64,000 nucleotides of DNA, from assembly GCA_029906985.1 (NCBI GenBank), contig JARYMT010000001.1:235128-299127 (forward strand), in the 5' to 3' direction. Origin of the DNA: Microgenomates group bacterium. GTDB lineage: Bacteria; Patescibacteriota; Microgenomatia; UBA1406; GWC2-37-13. Shown one piece after another: positions 34,091-42,245 of the stretch. A program made the translations under genes and the position numbers. The notes beneath the pieces are model-generated. The model saw only the letters and a list, made by a program, of their open reading frames with translations. It had not been told where the DNA came from and ran no database searches. Each line of letters opens with the position of its first letter. The stretch's first letter is position 1.

Positions 34091-34503
34091 ACAAAATTTT
34101 TAAAAATATTATAGATTTCTTTTTTAATGTTTGGATGGAATTGAAATTGATTAATTTCTGTTTTTTTTAACCAACGAAAATCAACTAAATTTTTTTCGAG
34201 AACAATTTTATTAATTTTTTTCATCGGACAAAAAAAATGCTCACCATGAAAATATTCACCATTATAATCAAAAACATCTTCGCCAATCCATTGGTAAGAA
34301 ACAATAGTTAAGCCAACCTCTTCTTTTATTTCCCTTTTTAAACAGTCAATAATCGGTTCATTGGATCTGACTTTGCCTCCGGGGACCGTCCACAGTCCGG
34401 CATCAATCATTTCATAAGGAGATTTTTTAATAATCAATAGTTCATTTTTGGGATTAACGATAAAAGCGGCCACTGCCAAAATAATATAATACTTATCCAA
34501 CAT
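34087..34503 (-). CDS. Nudix hydrolase (MutT/8-oxo-dGTPase-like)
   Basis: 138 residues. The Nudix box GGKVRSNEPIIDCLKREIKE with EVGL completes the Gx5Ex7REUxEExGU pattern. The preceding SPYEMIDAGLWTVPGGK is typical of NTP pyrophosphatases. It probably removes damaged nucleotides; the exact substrate is unknown. Its stop overlaps the nuclease gene by 4 bases in convergent orientation. Confidence 0.9.
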   Translation of the reverse strand: MLDKYYIILAVAAFIVNPKNELLIIKKSPYEMIDAGLWTVPGGKVRSNEPIIDCLKREIKEEVGLTIVSYQWIGEDVFDYNGEYFHGEHFFCPMKKINKIVLEKNLVDFRWLKKTEINQFQFHPNIKKEIYNIFKNFV

Positions 34504-34530
34504 GGTTGTTTATATTATAAAATATTTATT

Positions 34531-34866
34531 ATGAATCTTTTTCTTTACTTAATTATCAATGGTCTGGCTGTTTTTATTACTGCCTATTTATTGCCGGGGG
34601 TGGTGGTAAAAGATTTTTTTACGGCAATTGTCGTGGCGGTTATTTTAGGAATAATCAACGCCTTAATAAAACCGGTATTAATTATTCTTACTCTGCCTTT
34701 AAATATTTTAACCCTTGGTTTATTAACTTTTGTTATCAATGGTTTTTTAATTTTATTAACCAGCGCTTTAGTACCAGGATTTAATGTCAAAAGCTTATTA
34801 ACCGCTATTATTTTTAGTTTGATTCTTTCAATAATAAGTTCATTTCTTCGCTGGTTAAGTAAATAA
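34531..34866 (+). CDS. four-helix membrane protein (PF04020, phage-holin-4-like)
   Basis: 111 residues with four transmembrane helices filling the protein. INALIKPVLIILTLPLNILT and LGLLTFVINGFLILLTSALV with PGFNVKSLLTAIIFSLILS are the signature blocks of PF04020. Despite the family name it is a widespread chromosomal membrane protein, and nothing phage-like surrounds it. Function unknown. Confidence 0.85.
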   Translation: MNLFLYLIINGLAVFITAYLLPGVVVKDFFTAIVVAVILGIINALIKPVLIILTLPLNILTLGLLTFVINGFLILLTSALVPGFNVKSLLTAIIFSLILSIISSFLRWLSK

Positions 34867-34914
34867 AAAAATCTCCTCTGGTAAACTTCAATCTAGCGTA
34901 GTAAAATTTTTTTT

Positions 34915-36060
34915 ATGAATGACCAAATAATCTGCCCCCACTGCAAAAAACCTATTCCGCTTAGTGAAGCTCTTTCTCATCAAATTCAGGAAAAATATCA
35001 ACGTTTTTATCGTCAAAGATTAGCTGAAGAGAAATTAAAATTAGAAAAAGACTTGAAGGAAGAATTAACGAAAAAAATTAAAAATGAAATGGCAATACAA
35101 TTTAAAGATAAAACCAATCAAGTTGAGGAATTAAAACAACAAAATCAATCTTTACAGAAACAACTATTGGAGTTAAACCGGTTGATTAGGCAATTAAGAT
35201 CGGAAAATGAGCGAAAAAAACTTGAATTAGAAAAAAAATTAATGGAGGAGGAAGAAAAAATTCGTTTGGAGGAAAAAAGACGAATTAATGAAGAATACCG
35301 TTTGAAAATTTTAGAGAAAGATAAACAAATGGAGGATATGAGGAAACAGATCGAAGAATTAAAAAGAAAATCAGAATTAACTTCCCAACAACTTCAAGGA
35401 GAGGTTTTGGAGCTGGAATTAGAAAAACAGTTAAGCGAGGAGTTTCCCAATGATGAGATTAGACCGGTAGCTAAAGGAGTTAGTGGTGCCGATCTTTTAC
35501 AAATTGTCAAAAATGAGTCGGGCCGAAAATGCGGAACGATTATTTGGGAGTTAAAACGAACTAAAAACTGGAGTGATGGCTGGATTAATAAATTAAAACA
35601 AGATCAACGCCAGGAAAAAGCAGAATTGGCTGTTATTATTTCCCAAAGTTTACCACCAGAGATAAAAAACTTTGGACAAATAAATAATGTTTGGGTGGGA
35701 AATTTTGAATCCGCTTTGGGTTTGGCGATTGCTTTAAGGCAAAATTTGATAAATTTATCTTCGATTAAGCTGTCGATGGTTGGTAAACAAGAAAAAAAAG
35801 AAATTCTTTGGAATTATTTAACTGGCATCGAATTTAAACAAAGAGTGGAAGCGATTTATGAAGCTTATAATCAGCTTCAAGAAGATTTAGAGACCGAAAG
35901 ACGCTGGTTTACCAAAAAATGGGCAAAACAAGAAAAAAATATTCGTCTTGTGGTGGATAATATTCTTGGTATGCATGGTGATTTACAAGGGATTGTTGGA
36001 AAGACCCTTTTAGAGATTAAAAATTTAAATCTCCTTTCTTCTGGTAAAAAAGAAGAATAA
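34915..36060 (+). CDS. DUF2130-domain protein with N-terminal zinc ribbon and coiled coil
   Basis: 381 residues: an N-terminal CPHCKKPIPLSEAL (one CxxC pair), a long charged coiled coil (about 25-165), then the DUF2130 domain with LEKQLSEEFPNDEIRPVAKG, CGTIIWELKRTKNWSDGWI and RQEKAELAVIISQSLPPEI. DUF2130 is distantly related to PD-(D/E)XK-type folds (the D-I-x-E-x-K-like IIWELKR). A nucleic-acid role is plausible but unproven. Stand-alone gene. Confidence 0.85.
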   Translation: MNDQIICPHCKKPIPLSEALSHQIQEKYQRFYRQRLAEEKLKLEKDLKEELTKKIKNEMAIQFKDKTNQVEELKQQNQSLQKQLLELNRLIRQLRSENERKKLELEKKLMEEEEKIRLEEKRRINEEYRLKILEKDKQMEDMRKQIEELKRKSELTSQQLQGEVLELELEKQLSEEFPNDEIRPVAKGVSGADLLQIVKNESGRKCGTIIWELKRTKNWSDGWINKLKQDQRQEKAELAVIISQSLPPEIKNFGQINNVWVGNFESALGLAIALRQNLINLSSIKLSMVGKQEKKEILWNYLTGIEFKQRVEAIYEAYNQLQEDLETERRWFTKKWAKQEKNIRLVVDNILGMHGDLQGIVGKTLLEIKNLNLLSSGKKEE

Positions 36061-36124
36061 ACATTTTAATTATTAATTAAAACTAAATTAAAATTTAGGA
36101 GTTAATTTTTAAAAATTTTGATAT

Positions 36125-36721
36125 ATGAAAAATAGTCAAACAAATTTCTTAGAAGTTTTTTTTAATTATTCTGCCAAAATTATAATCATTTTTTCTTTAT
36201 CAATAATTATTGTTGCTTCAATGTGGAAATTAAATAAAAAGAATGAAGGAAAATCAACAGCAATAAAGATAATTTTGACGCCGACAGTTAATCCGCCAAC
36301 TCTCCCTCCAGAAAAAGAAATAAATTTAGCTGGCCCGATAAGCTGTCGCTTGGAAACAGCCGAGGGAACGATCAGTGCTTTTATCAAAGACGAAAAATTT
36401 TTGGTTCAATTACCCGAAAATAATAAAAAAAAGACAATTCTTTTTAAAGATGATTGTATATATATTTGGGAAGAGGGCAGATATTCGGGTGAAAAAAAAT
36501 GTGGTTTGAAACAATATCTTGATTTTTTTAAAAAATTAAATTTATTAAACACCATTAAATTGGACTCAATTATTGGTTTTTTGAACCCCTTATTCGATCA
36601 AACGCTAACGAGCTCGCAGGAAGCTTTAATTAAAAGAGTAATTAATCGTTGTCAAAAAGAAGAAAAAATTAATGAAAAAATTTTTTATTTACCCGCCAAT
36701 ATACTTTTTAAAGCGATTTGA
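36125..36721 (+). CDS. membrane-anchored protein related to the 26387-26929 protein
   Basis: 198 residues: an N-terminal transmembrane helix (about 16-35), a short Pro/Thr linker, then a domain ISCRLETAEGTISAFIKDEK followed by ILFKDDCIYIWEEGRYSGEK and further Cys (KKCGLKQY, RCQKEEK). The order Cys - strand - acidic - FxKD - Y(I/S)W matches the domain of the anchored protein at 26387-26929, so the two are probably paralogs. It ends 7 bases before the minus-strand 5S rRNA. Function unknown. Confidence 0.55.
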   Translation: MKNSQTNFLEVFFNYSAKIIIIFSLSIIIVASMWKLNKKNEGKSTAIKIILTPTVNPPTLPPEKEINLAGPISCRLETAEGTISAFIKDEKFLVQLPENNKKKTILFKDDCIYIWEEGRYSGEKKCGLKQYLDFFKKLNLLNTIKLDSIIGFLNPLFDQTLTSSQEALIKRVINRCQKEEKINEKIFYLPANILFKAI

Positions 36722-36727
36722 AAAAAA

Positions 36728-36850
36728 TGCCCTGGCTATGACCTACTTTCCCCCCTCCGGATTGGAGAGAGTATCATTAGCGCTGACTCGTTTCACTTCC
36801 TTGTTCGGGATGGAAAAGGGTGTTTCCAAGTCGCTTCAATAACCAGGGCA
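36728..36850 (-). rRNA. rrf: 5S ribosomal RNA
   Basis: Read on the minus strand, the 123 bases begin TGCCCTGGTT and end AGCCAGGGCA, giving a perfect 8-bp terminal helix (helix I). The conserved loop C block CCATCCCGAACAAGGAAGTG and the loop E/helix IV region GGGAAAGTAGGTC are present. It stands alone with no 16S or 23S beside it. A T7 run directly follows its 3' end (plus-strand A-run 36721-36727), suitable for termination or processing. Confidence 0.95.
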
Positions 36851-36855
36851 GATAT

Positions 36856-36884
36856 ATTATAAAAAAAGAAGTCAAGAATATCAA
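36856..36884 (-). promoter_or_regulatory. promoter of the solitary 5S rRNA
   Basis: On the minus strand, -35 TTGATA (36884-36879), a 17-base spacer and -10 TATAAT (36861-36856). The predicted start, six bases past the -10, falls on the first base of the 5S rRNA at about 36850, so the mature 5' end would be the transcription start. Confidence 0.65.
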
Positions 36885-36915
36885 CTAGGAAGAGAAAATT
36901 TTATATAATATTGAT

Positions 36916-37467
36916 ATGGATGAAAAAAAAAGCTCGCATCATTTTTTCCACTCGTTTTTTTTTAAGCCTGATATAAAATTTGAGGCCCAGACAAGCAACG
37001 AAGAAACAATTTTAGTTCTCCGAGCTCACCCAGTAACTCAAATTCCTTTTTTTATCAATAGTTTAGTTTTCTTTCTTTTTATTTTTTTACTTAATTTTAT
37101 TTTACCAACAGTGATGGAAAGCAAAAAAATCATTTGTCTTAATATCTTTTGTTTGGCGATTATATTTAATTATTTATGGTTTAATTTTTTAAGTTGGTAT
37201 TTCACGGTCGGAATCGTCACCAACCAACGGCTTATTGATGTTGATTTTTCATCGGTGATTTATAAAGAAGTTACCTACGCAAATCTTAATAAAGTAGAAG
37301 ATGTCACCGCAAAGGGGGGTGGTTTTATGGCCTCCTTTTTTAACTATGGCGATATTTTTGTTCAGACAGCCGGGACAGAATCAAATATCGAATATGAGGG
37401 AATACCCCGACCGGCTGATGTGGCCAAGGTAATTAACAGTTTGATACAAAATAATAAAAAAAAATAA
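36916..37467 (+). CDS. PH-domain (bPH2/DUF304-like) membrane protein
   Basis: 183 residues: an N-terminal segment, two transmembrane helices (about 45-68 and 76-97), then a bacterial PH domain with VGIVTNQRLIDVDFSSVIYK, NLNKVEDVTAKGGG and FFNYGDIFVQTAG, ending PADVAKVINSLI. These proteins sit at the membrane and often accompany transport or envelope genes. TATAAT at 36904-36909 leaves exactly six bases before the ATG, suggesting leaderless transcription. It is the first gene of a plus-strand cluster running to 40912. Confidence 0.8.
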   Translation: MDEKKSSHHFFHSFFFKPDIKFEAQTSNEETILVLRAHPVTQIPFFINSLVFFLFIFLLNFILPTVMESKKIICLNIFCLAIIFNYLWFNFLSWYFTVGIVTNQRLIDVDFSSVIYKEVTYANLNKVEDVTAKGGGFMASFFNYGDIFVQTAGTESNIEYEGIPRPADVAKVINSLIQNNKKK

Positions 37468-37472
37468 AAATT

Positions 37473-37706
37473 ATGGCCTTAAATTTTGGCGATTTATTTC
37501 AATACCAGGGCTTATTTAGTCTTTTTTTTAAAATATTTATCATTATTCTTTCTCTAATTTATTTAGTTTTTATGGTCATAATGGTCCGGCAAGTTGCGGT
37601 GATGGTCAAAACAGTTAAATTCAAAACAAATAGTATTATAATTTTCATATCTTTTATACAATTAATTATCGGGATAGGTTTGTTGGTTTTAGCGATTTTT
37701 ATTTAA
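37473..37706 (+). CDS. small two-helix membrane protein (DUF5657-like)
   Basis: 77 residues with two transmembrane helices (about 17-40 and 52-74) joined by a short basic loop (MVRQVAVMVKTVKFK). The size and the FxxYxGLFSLFFK start resemble DUF5657 proteins common in Patescibacteria. It sits 5 bases after the PH-domain gene and 3 bases before the next, so all three are co-translated. Confidence 0.6.
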   Translation: MALNFGDLFQYQGLFSLFFKIFIIILSLIYLVFMVIMVRQVAVMVKTVKFKTNSIIIFISFIQLIIGIGLLVLAIFI

Positions 37707-37709
37707 CCA

Positions 37710-39488
37710 ATGATAATTCCTAATTTTGCTGTTTATTTAGGTCAAGAGAGCGAAAAAGACTTCGTCGGTTTTTTTGCCGAAAATAATTTTTTTGCCATCA
37801 TAAAAATTAATAATTTTCCCAAAGAAAAAGGAAGAGAAATTTTAAAAAAAATAAATTCCGATTTGGAGAAAAATCAAATAGAAAAATTAACAGATTTTGA
37901 ATCGATTATTGATAAACATATTAGGGAAGAAAATTTACCAATTGGTTTTTCTTTGGCTTGCGGTTTTAAAAAAAATAATTTATTTTATCTAAAAACAATC
38001 GGCGAAGGAGAAATATATTTAAAGCGCGACCATCAGATTGCCTCAATTATAAGTAATAATAATAGCGCTTCAGGGCTTTTAAAAAATAAAGATTTTTTTA
38101 TTTTTTCAATAAAAGAATTATTCGAAATTTTGGGAGGCAAAGACGAACTTAAAAAAATTTTTAATGAAAAAAAACCAAACGAAATACTAGAAGAAATTAC
38201 TCCTAAATTAAAAGAAAAAAATGATTTAGGTCTAATTGCCCTCTTTTTATTGTTTGAAGAAAAAAACGAATTTGTTTTAGAAAGTGAGGTTGAAGAAGAA
38301 ACATTAAGAAAAGAAGAAGAAAAAAAACCGGAGAAAAAAGCTTTTTCACCTTTTTATTCTTTTCAAGAGAAAATGCCGGTATTAGATTGGGAAAACCGAT
38401 TAAAAAGCAAAAACAAAAGACTAACTTTGCTAATAGTAATAATTATTTTTGTTATCCTTGTTTGGAGTGTTGTTTTTGGTCTGGCGCGAAGACAAGCGGC
38501 CTTGGTTAAAAAAGAAATTAATAATACCAAAGAGCTGATTAGTCACAAACTTAAAGAGGCAGAAGACGTTTCTTTTCTTAATCTTGATCGGTCTTTAGCA
38601 TTAATTGAAGAAAGCAAAAGCGAGTTAAAAAAACTTGAAAAAAAATTAAGCAAAGATAATCAACCACAAATCGAAGAAATTGCCAGTTTGATTAAAAGGC
38701 AAGAACAAAAACTTCTTAAAAAAGAAGAAAAATCTCCCGAAGAATTTTATGATTTAGCCATAGAAAATAAAGAGGCGAAAGGAGATCTTTTATCCTTAAG
38801 TGGAGAAAATTTGGCGATTCTTGATAGAAAGGGGACGATTTATCTTTTGTCTTTAACTAAAAAATCTATCAGTAAAAAAACTTTTCCTGAAATTAAAGGG
38901 GCAGATTTATTAGCTTTATACGATGATCAAATTTTATTTTATAAAAAAAACCAGGGAATCTACAAAATTGTTAATAGTAAATTAAATAAAGTGGTTGATA
39001 ACGATAGCAAATGGGGAAATCTTATCGATTTCAAGATTTACAACGGCAATCTTTATTTATTAGATAAAGATAATGATGAAATTTATAAATATTTAGTCAG
39101 CGAAAACGGCTATTCTAATAAAATCTCATATTTTAAAACCGGTCAATCGGTCGATTTAATCGACGCCAATTCACTAGCAATTGATTTATCAATTTATATC
39201 GGTTTTAATGACCGGATATTAAAATATACCGCCGGTGTCAAGGATGATTTTAAGACAGAATTCCCGAACACCAAGCCGATGATCAACAAAATTTTTACTG
39301 ACAAGAACACAGAAAAAATTTTAGCTTTGGACAAAAACAAGGCAACAATTTATGTTTTAGCAAAAACAGGGACTTATGAGCGACAAATTTATTCACCAAT
39401 TTTAGCCCAGGCCACGGATTTTGTTACTTATAATAATCAGATTTATATTCTAGTCGGACAAAAAATTTACCGAATCGCCCTTAATTAA
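37710..39488 (+). CDS. membrane protein with PP2C-like N-terminus and beta-propeller-like exterior
   Basis: 592 residues. The N-terminal 185 residues have PP2C-phosphatase-like spacing: LPIGFSLACGFKKNNLFYLK, TIGEGEIYLKRD, then SGLLKNKDFFIFS and NDLGLIALFLLFEE. The metal-binding Asp residues expected for catalysis are not evident. A transmembrane helix lies at about 232-252 (LTLLIVIIIFVILVWSVVFG), followed by a coiled coil (about 262-345) and a repeated beta region (about 355-590) resembling a propeller. A sensor linking outside to inside is a reasonable inference; the ECF sigma gene follows 19 bases later. Confidence 0.6.
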   Translation: MIIPNFAVYLGQESEKDFVGFFAENNFFAIIKINNFPKEKGREILKKINSDLEKNQIEKLTDFESIIDKHIREENLPIGFSLACGFKKNNLFYLKTIGEGEIYLKRDHQIASIISNNNSASGLLKNKDFFIFSIKELFEILGGKDELKKIFNEKKPNEILEEITPKLKEKNDLGLIALFLLFEEKNEFVLESEVEEETLRKEEEKKPEKKAFSPFYSFQEKMPVLDWENRLKSKNKRLTLLIVIIIFVILVWSVVFGLARRQAALVKKEINNTKELISHKLKEAEDVSFLNLDRSLALIEESKSELKKLEKKLSKDNQPQIEEIASLIKRQEQKLLKKEEKSPEEFYDLAIENKEAKGDLLSLSGENLAILDRKGTIYLLSLTKKSISKKTFPEIKGADLLALYDDQILFYKKNQGIYKIVNSKLNKVVDNDSKWGNLIDFKIYNGNLYLLDKDNDEIYKYLVSENGYSNKISYFKTGQSVDLIDANSLAIDLSIYIGFNDRILKYTAGVKDDFKTEFPNTKPMINKIFTDKNTEKILALDKNKATIYVLAKTGTYERQIYSPILAQATDFVTYNNQIYILVGQKIYRIALN

Positions 39489-39507
39489 TTGGATTCTTAT
39501 AAATTTT

Positions 39508-40065
39508 ATGTTTCAACTACAAAAAGAAGATAGAATCATTTTAAAAAAATTAATTTGTCGCGATGAAAAGACCTTAATAAACTTCTATCGCCGATATAAC
39601 AAAGAAATATATTATTTTATTTTCAAACGAATTAACCAAAAAGACAAAGCAGAAGAATTAACCCAAGATGTTTTTTTTGATTTTATTGAAAGCTTAAGGG
39701 ATTATCGGGGAGAATGTTCGATTAAAAATTTCCTTTTTTCTATTGCAAAAAATAAATTAATAGATTATTTAAGAAAAAAAAAGATAAAAAAAATCCTTTT
39801 TTCCGCCTTACCCAATAATCTAATTGAGGGGATTGCCAGCGTTATCCTCGATGAAGAAATGGAAAAAAAGGAATTAGCCAATAAAATCAAAAAAGTTTTT
39901 GACAAATTACCGAATGATTATCGAATTATTTTAAGACTTAAATACATAGATGGAGAGAAAGTCAAATCAATCGCCCAAAGGCTTTCTCTAAGTTTTAAGG
40001 CGGCGGAGAGCTTGTTGTTTCGAGCAAGGAAATCTTTTATTAAAGTTTTTAAATCAATGGCTTAG
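39508..40065 (+). CDS. ECF-family RNA polymerase sigma factor
   Basis: 185 residues. Region 2 is seen in LINFYRRYNKEIYYFIFKRI and KAEELTQDVFFDFIESL, region 2.4 in CSIKNFLFSIAKNKLIDYLR, and region 4 in LPNDYRIILRLKYIDGEKVK followed by SIAQRLSLSFKAAESLLFRA. It differs from the factor at 28480 in linker and region 4. It sits in a tight cluster with membrane proteins on both sides, which may supply its regulator. Confidence 0.9.
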   Translation: MFQLQKEDRIILKKLICRDEKTLINFYRRYNKEIYYFIFKRINQKDKAEELTQDVFFDFIESLRDYRGECSIKNFLFSIAKNKLIDYLRKKKIKKILFSALPNNLIEGIASVILDEEMEKKELANKIKKVFDKLPNDYRIILRLKYIDGEKVKSIAQRLSLSFKAAESLLFRARKSFIKVFKSMA

Positions 40066-40071
40066 GTAAAA

Positions 40072-40311
40072 ATGAAAAATATCAACACCCCATATCATTT
40101 AAAAAATAAATTAAACGAAGTCTTTTTTATTGAACCAAATGATTTAGGATGGGTTTTTTTAACAAAATTTTATAAAAAAATCACCAGCTATTTAAAAACG
40201 GCCCCTTTTATCATTATTATTCCATTATCTTTTTTTTTCAGTTTTTTATTTTATCTTATTTTTGGTAAATTACTGGTAAAAATAGTTAACTTGCTTCAGT
40301 ATGGATTTTAA
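40072..40311 (+). CDS. small single-pass membrane protein, possible anti-sigma partner
   Basis: 79 residues: a cytoplasmic N-terminus (MKNINTPYHLKNKLNEVFFI) and one transmembrane helix (about 44-66). It starts 6 bases after the sigma factor stop and overlaps the following gene by 11 bases. Position and topology suit an anti-sigma factor or regulator, but no known anti-sigma motif is visible. Confidence 0.45.
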   Translation: MKNINTPYHLKNKLNEVFFIEPNDLGWVFLTKFYKKITSYLKTAPFIIIIPLSFFFSFLFYLIFGKLLVKIVNLLQYGF

Positions 40312-40912
40312 AAAATTATCGGCAGAAATAATAGCTTCTTTAATCATTGTTTTGCGGCGGTTTATTTTCTTAATTTTTACTCCTTATAAGACCTTAAGAA
40401 AAATTAGTTTGGAAAAAGACTGGTCGCAGATATTAATAATTTTTTTTATGGTTTATCTTTATTTTAATTTTGCTTATTTATTAAGAGAATCGATATTTAG
40501 CCCGAATTTAATTTTTATAATTTTTTTAATTAATTTCTTTTTTACCTGTTTATTTTTTTATATTATTAGCCGTTTTTTTAACAAAGAAACCAGTTTTGAT
40601 AGTTTTGTTTTTTCTTTAACTTATTCACTTTTTCCAACTTTGGTTTGGTTTTTCGGCAATTCATTATTTTATTTTATTCTCCCGCCACCAAGAAGATTAA
40701 CTCTGGGAGGAAAAATTTTCAGCATTTTTTTTATTGCTTTTTCGGTGAGTCTTTTGATTTGGAAATTAATTTTATTTTTTCTTTCAATCAGATTTTCCTC
40801 AAGGCTCGGTTTTTATAAAGTTTTTTATTTTATATTATTATATTTATGTTTTCTTATTCCTCTTTCCATCCTCTTTTATTATCTAAAAATCTTTAGAATT
40901 CCATTTATTTAA
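40301..40912 (+). CDS. Yip1-like multi-pass membrane protein
   Basis: 203 residues with five hydrophobic segments (about 11-29, 46-65, 71-92, 105-130, 142-195 in two parts). FIFLIFTPYKTLRKISLEKD and the SFDSFVFSLTYSLFPTLVWF block match the Yip1/YIPF-like domain of bacterial membrane proteins. It is the last gene of the sigma-factor cluster. Function unknown. Confidence 0.6.
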   Translation: MDFKKLSAEIIASLIIVLRRFIFLIFTPYKTLRKISLEKDWSQILIIFFMVYLYFNFAYLLRESIFSPNLIFIIFLINFFFTCLFFYIISRFFNKETSFDSFVFSLTYSLFPTLVWFFGNSLFYFILPPPRRLTLGGKIFSIFFIAFSVSLLIWKLILFFLSIRFSSRLGFYKVFYFILLYLCFLIPLSILFYYLKIFRIPFI

Positions 40913-40958
40913 AATTTATTTAAAAACATGCCTTTTGGTTTGATTTCAAGCCCTCTGT

Positions 40959-40975
40959 TTGACCCCCGCGGTCAA
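40959..40975. repeat. hairpin upstream of the mevalonate operon
   Basis: TTGACC-CCCGC-GGTCAA is a perfect 6-bp stem with a 5-base loop, 64-80 bases before the HMG-CoA reductase start. It lies in the only GC-rich part of the 127-base gap. It may be an operator, an RNA hairpin or one more of the palindromes scattered through this DNA. Confidence 0.5.
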
Positions 40976-41039
40976 CCTTTATGGCCCGAAAAATAGAGTC
41001 AAAAAGAATGATTTCTTTACCCTTAACGACTAAATATAA

Positions 41040-42185
41040 ATGTCCTTAAATAATTTTCAACAATCAAAACAGAGAAGAAATTTTTTGGAAAAAGAGCTCA
41101 AGGTAAAATTTCCTCAAATCGCAAAAGCCCATATCGAGGAAGAGGAAAATATTTATTGTGAGAATTTGATTGGCGAAACCACTACTCCTTTAGGAGTAGC
41201 CGGACCTATTAAAATTCAAAGTCTTCAAGGTTCTTTAAAGCAAAAAAAAGACTTAATACGCCAATCCTTTATTCCTTTAGCAACAACAGAAGGGGCTTTG
41301 GTTGCCTCAGTCAATCGGGGATGCAAAGCTATTAATCTATCAGGAGTGGCTAAAGTATTTGTCAAAAAAACTGGGACAACCCGCGGTCCGGTTTATGACA
41401 CGGAAAATTTAGAAAAAGGCCTTTGGTTTATCGATTGGTTAAAAAAGAACGAACAAGAAATTAAAAAAGAAGCAGAAAAAACCTCTTCTCATTTACGTTA
41501 CTTAAAATTTTATGCCAAGGTTGTCGGTGGCTATACTTTTATTCGTTTTTATTTTGATTGTGATGAGGCGATGGGAATGAATATGGCGACAATTGCTACT
41601 GAAGCGATTAATCGTTGGATCGAAAAAAAAGCCAAAATAAGATGTTTATCAATTACGGGAAATTTTTGTGTTGATAAAAAAGCAAGTTGGTTAAATTTCC
41701 TTCTTGGTCGAGGGCAAGAGCTTTGGGCGGAGGTAAGTTTAAAAAAAGAAATTATTAATCGGGTTTTAAAAACCAGCGGTGAAAAAATGTTTGAAGTTTG
41801 GTTGGGAAAAAACCTGATTGGTTCGATTTTGTCCGGATCGATAAGCTATAACGGTCACTTTGCCAATATTGTCGCTGCCTATTTTTTGGCCACCGGCCAA
41901 GACTTAGCTCATGTGATCGAAGGAAGTCTGGGAATAACCACGACTAAATTATTGCCCAATGGCGATCTTTATTTTGCTATTTATCTGCCAGCAGTAATGT
42001 TGGCAATGGTTGGCGGAGGAACAAAATTAAAAATTAAAAAAGAAGCAATCGCCATAACCCAAGCAAAAAATAGTCGTGAGCTGGCTGAAGTTTTGGGAGC
42101 GGCTGTTTTGGCTGGAGAAATTTCTTTGCTTGCTTCACTGGCCGAAGGGTCGCTGGCCAGAGCTCATCAAAAATTAGGCAGATGA
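41040..42185 (+). CDS. hydroxymethylglutaryl-CoA reductase (class I-like)
   Basis: 381 residues. The substrate-binding ENLIGETTTPLGVAGP, the catalytic E84 in PLATTEGALVASVNRG, the dinucleotide motif DEAMGMNMAT (175-184), the catalytic Lys in FCVDKKASWL (about 213-214), the Asp in ATGQDLAHVIEGS and the C-terminal His in RAHQKLGR are all present. DAMGMN-type NADPH binding and length fit the class I enzymes of archaea and some bacteria rather than class II. It reduces HMG-CoA to mevalonate and heads a seven-gene mevalonate operon. Confidence 0.95.
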   Translation: MSLNNFQQSKQRRNFLEKELKVKFPQIAKAHIEEEENIYCENLIGETTTPLGVAGPIKIQSLQGSLKQKKDLIRQSFIPLATTEGALVASVNRGCKAINLSGVAKVFVKKTGTTRGPVYDTENLEKGLWFIDWLKKNEQEIKKEAEKTSSHLRYLKFYAKVVGGYTFIRFYFDCDEAMGMNMATIATEAINRWIEKKAKIRCLSITGNFCVDKKASWLNFLLGRGQELWAEVSLKKEIINRVLKTSGEKMFEVWLGKNLIGSILSGSISYNGHFANIVAAYFLATGQDLAHVIEGSLGITTTKLLPNGDLYFAIYLPAVMLAMVGGGTKLKIKKEAIAITQAKNSRELAEVLGAAVLAGEISLLASLAEGSLARAHQKLGR

Positions 42186-42245
42186 GGATAAACAGAATTA
42201 TAAATTTTTTATTTTCAAAATTATTTATAATTTAAGTTTTTATCT

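Noticed and set aside
34531..34866. Phage holin, hence possible prophage
   Set aside because: PF04020 proteins are ordinary chromosomal membrane proteins and no other phage gene lies near.
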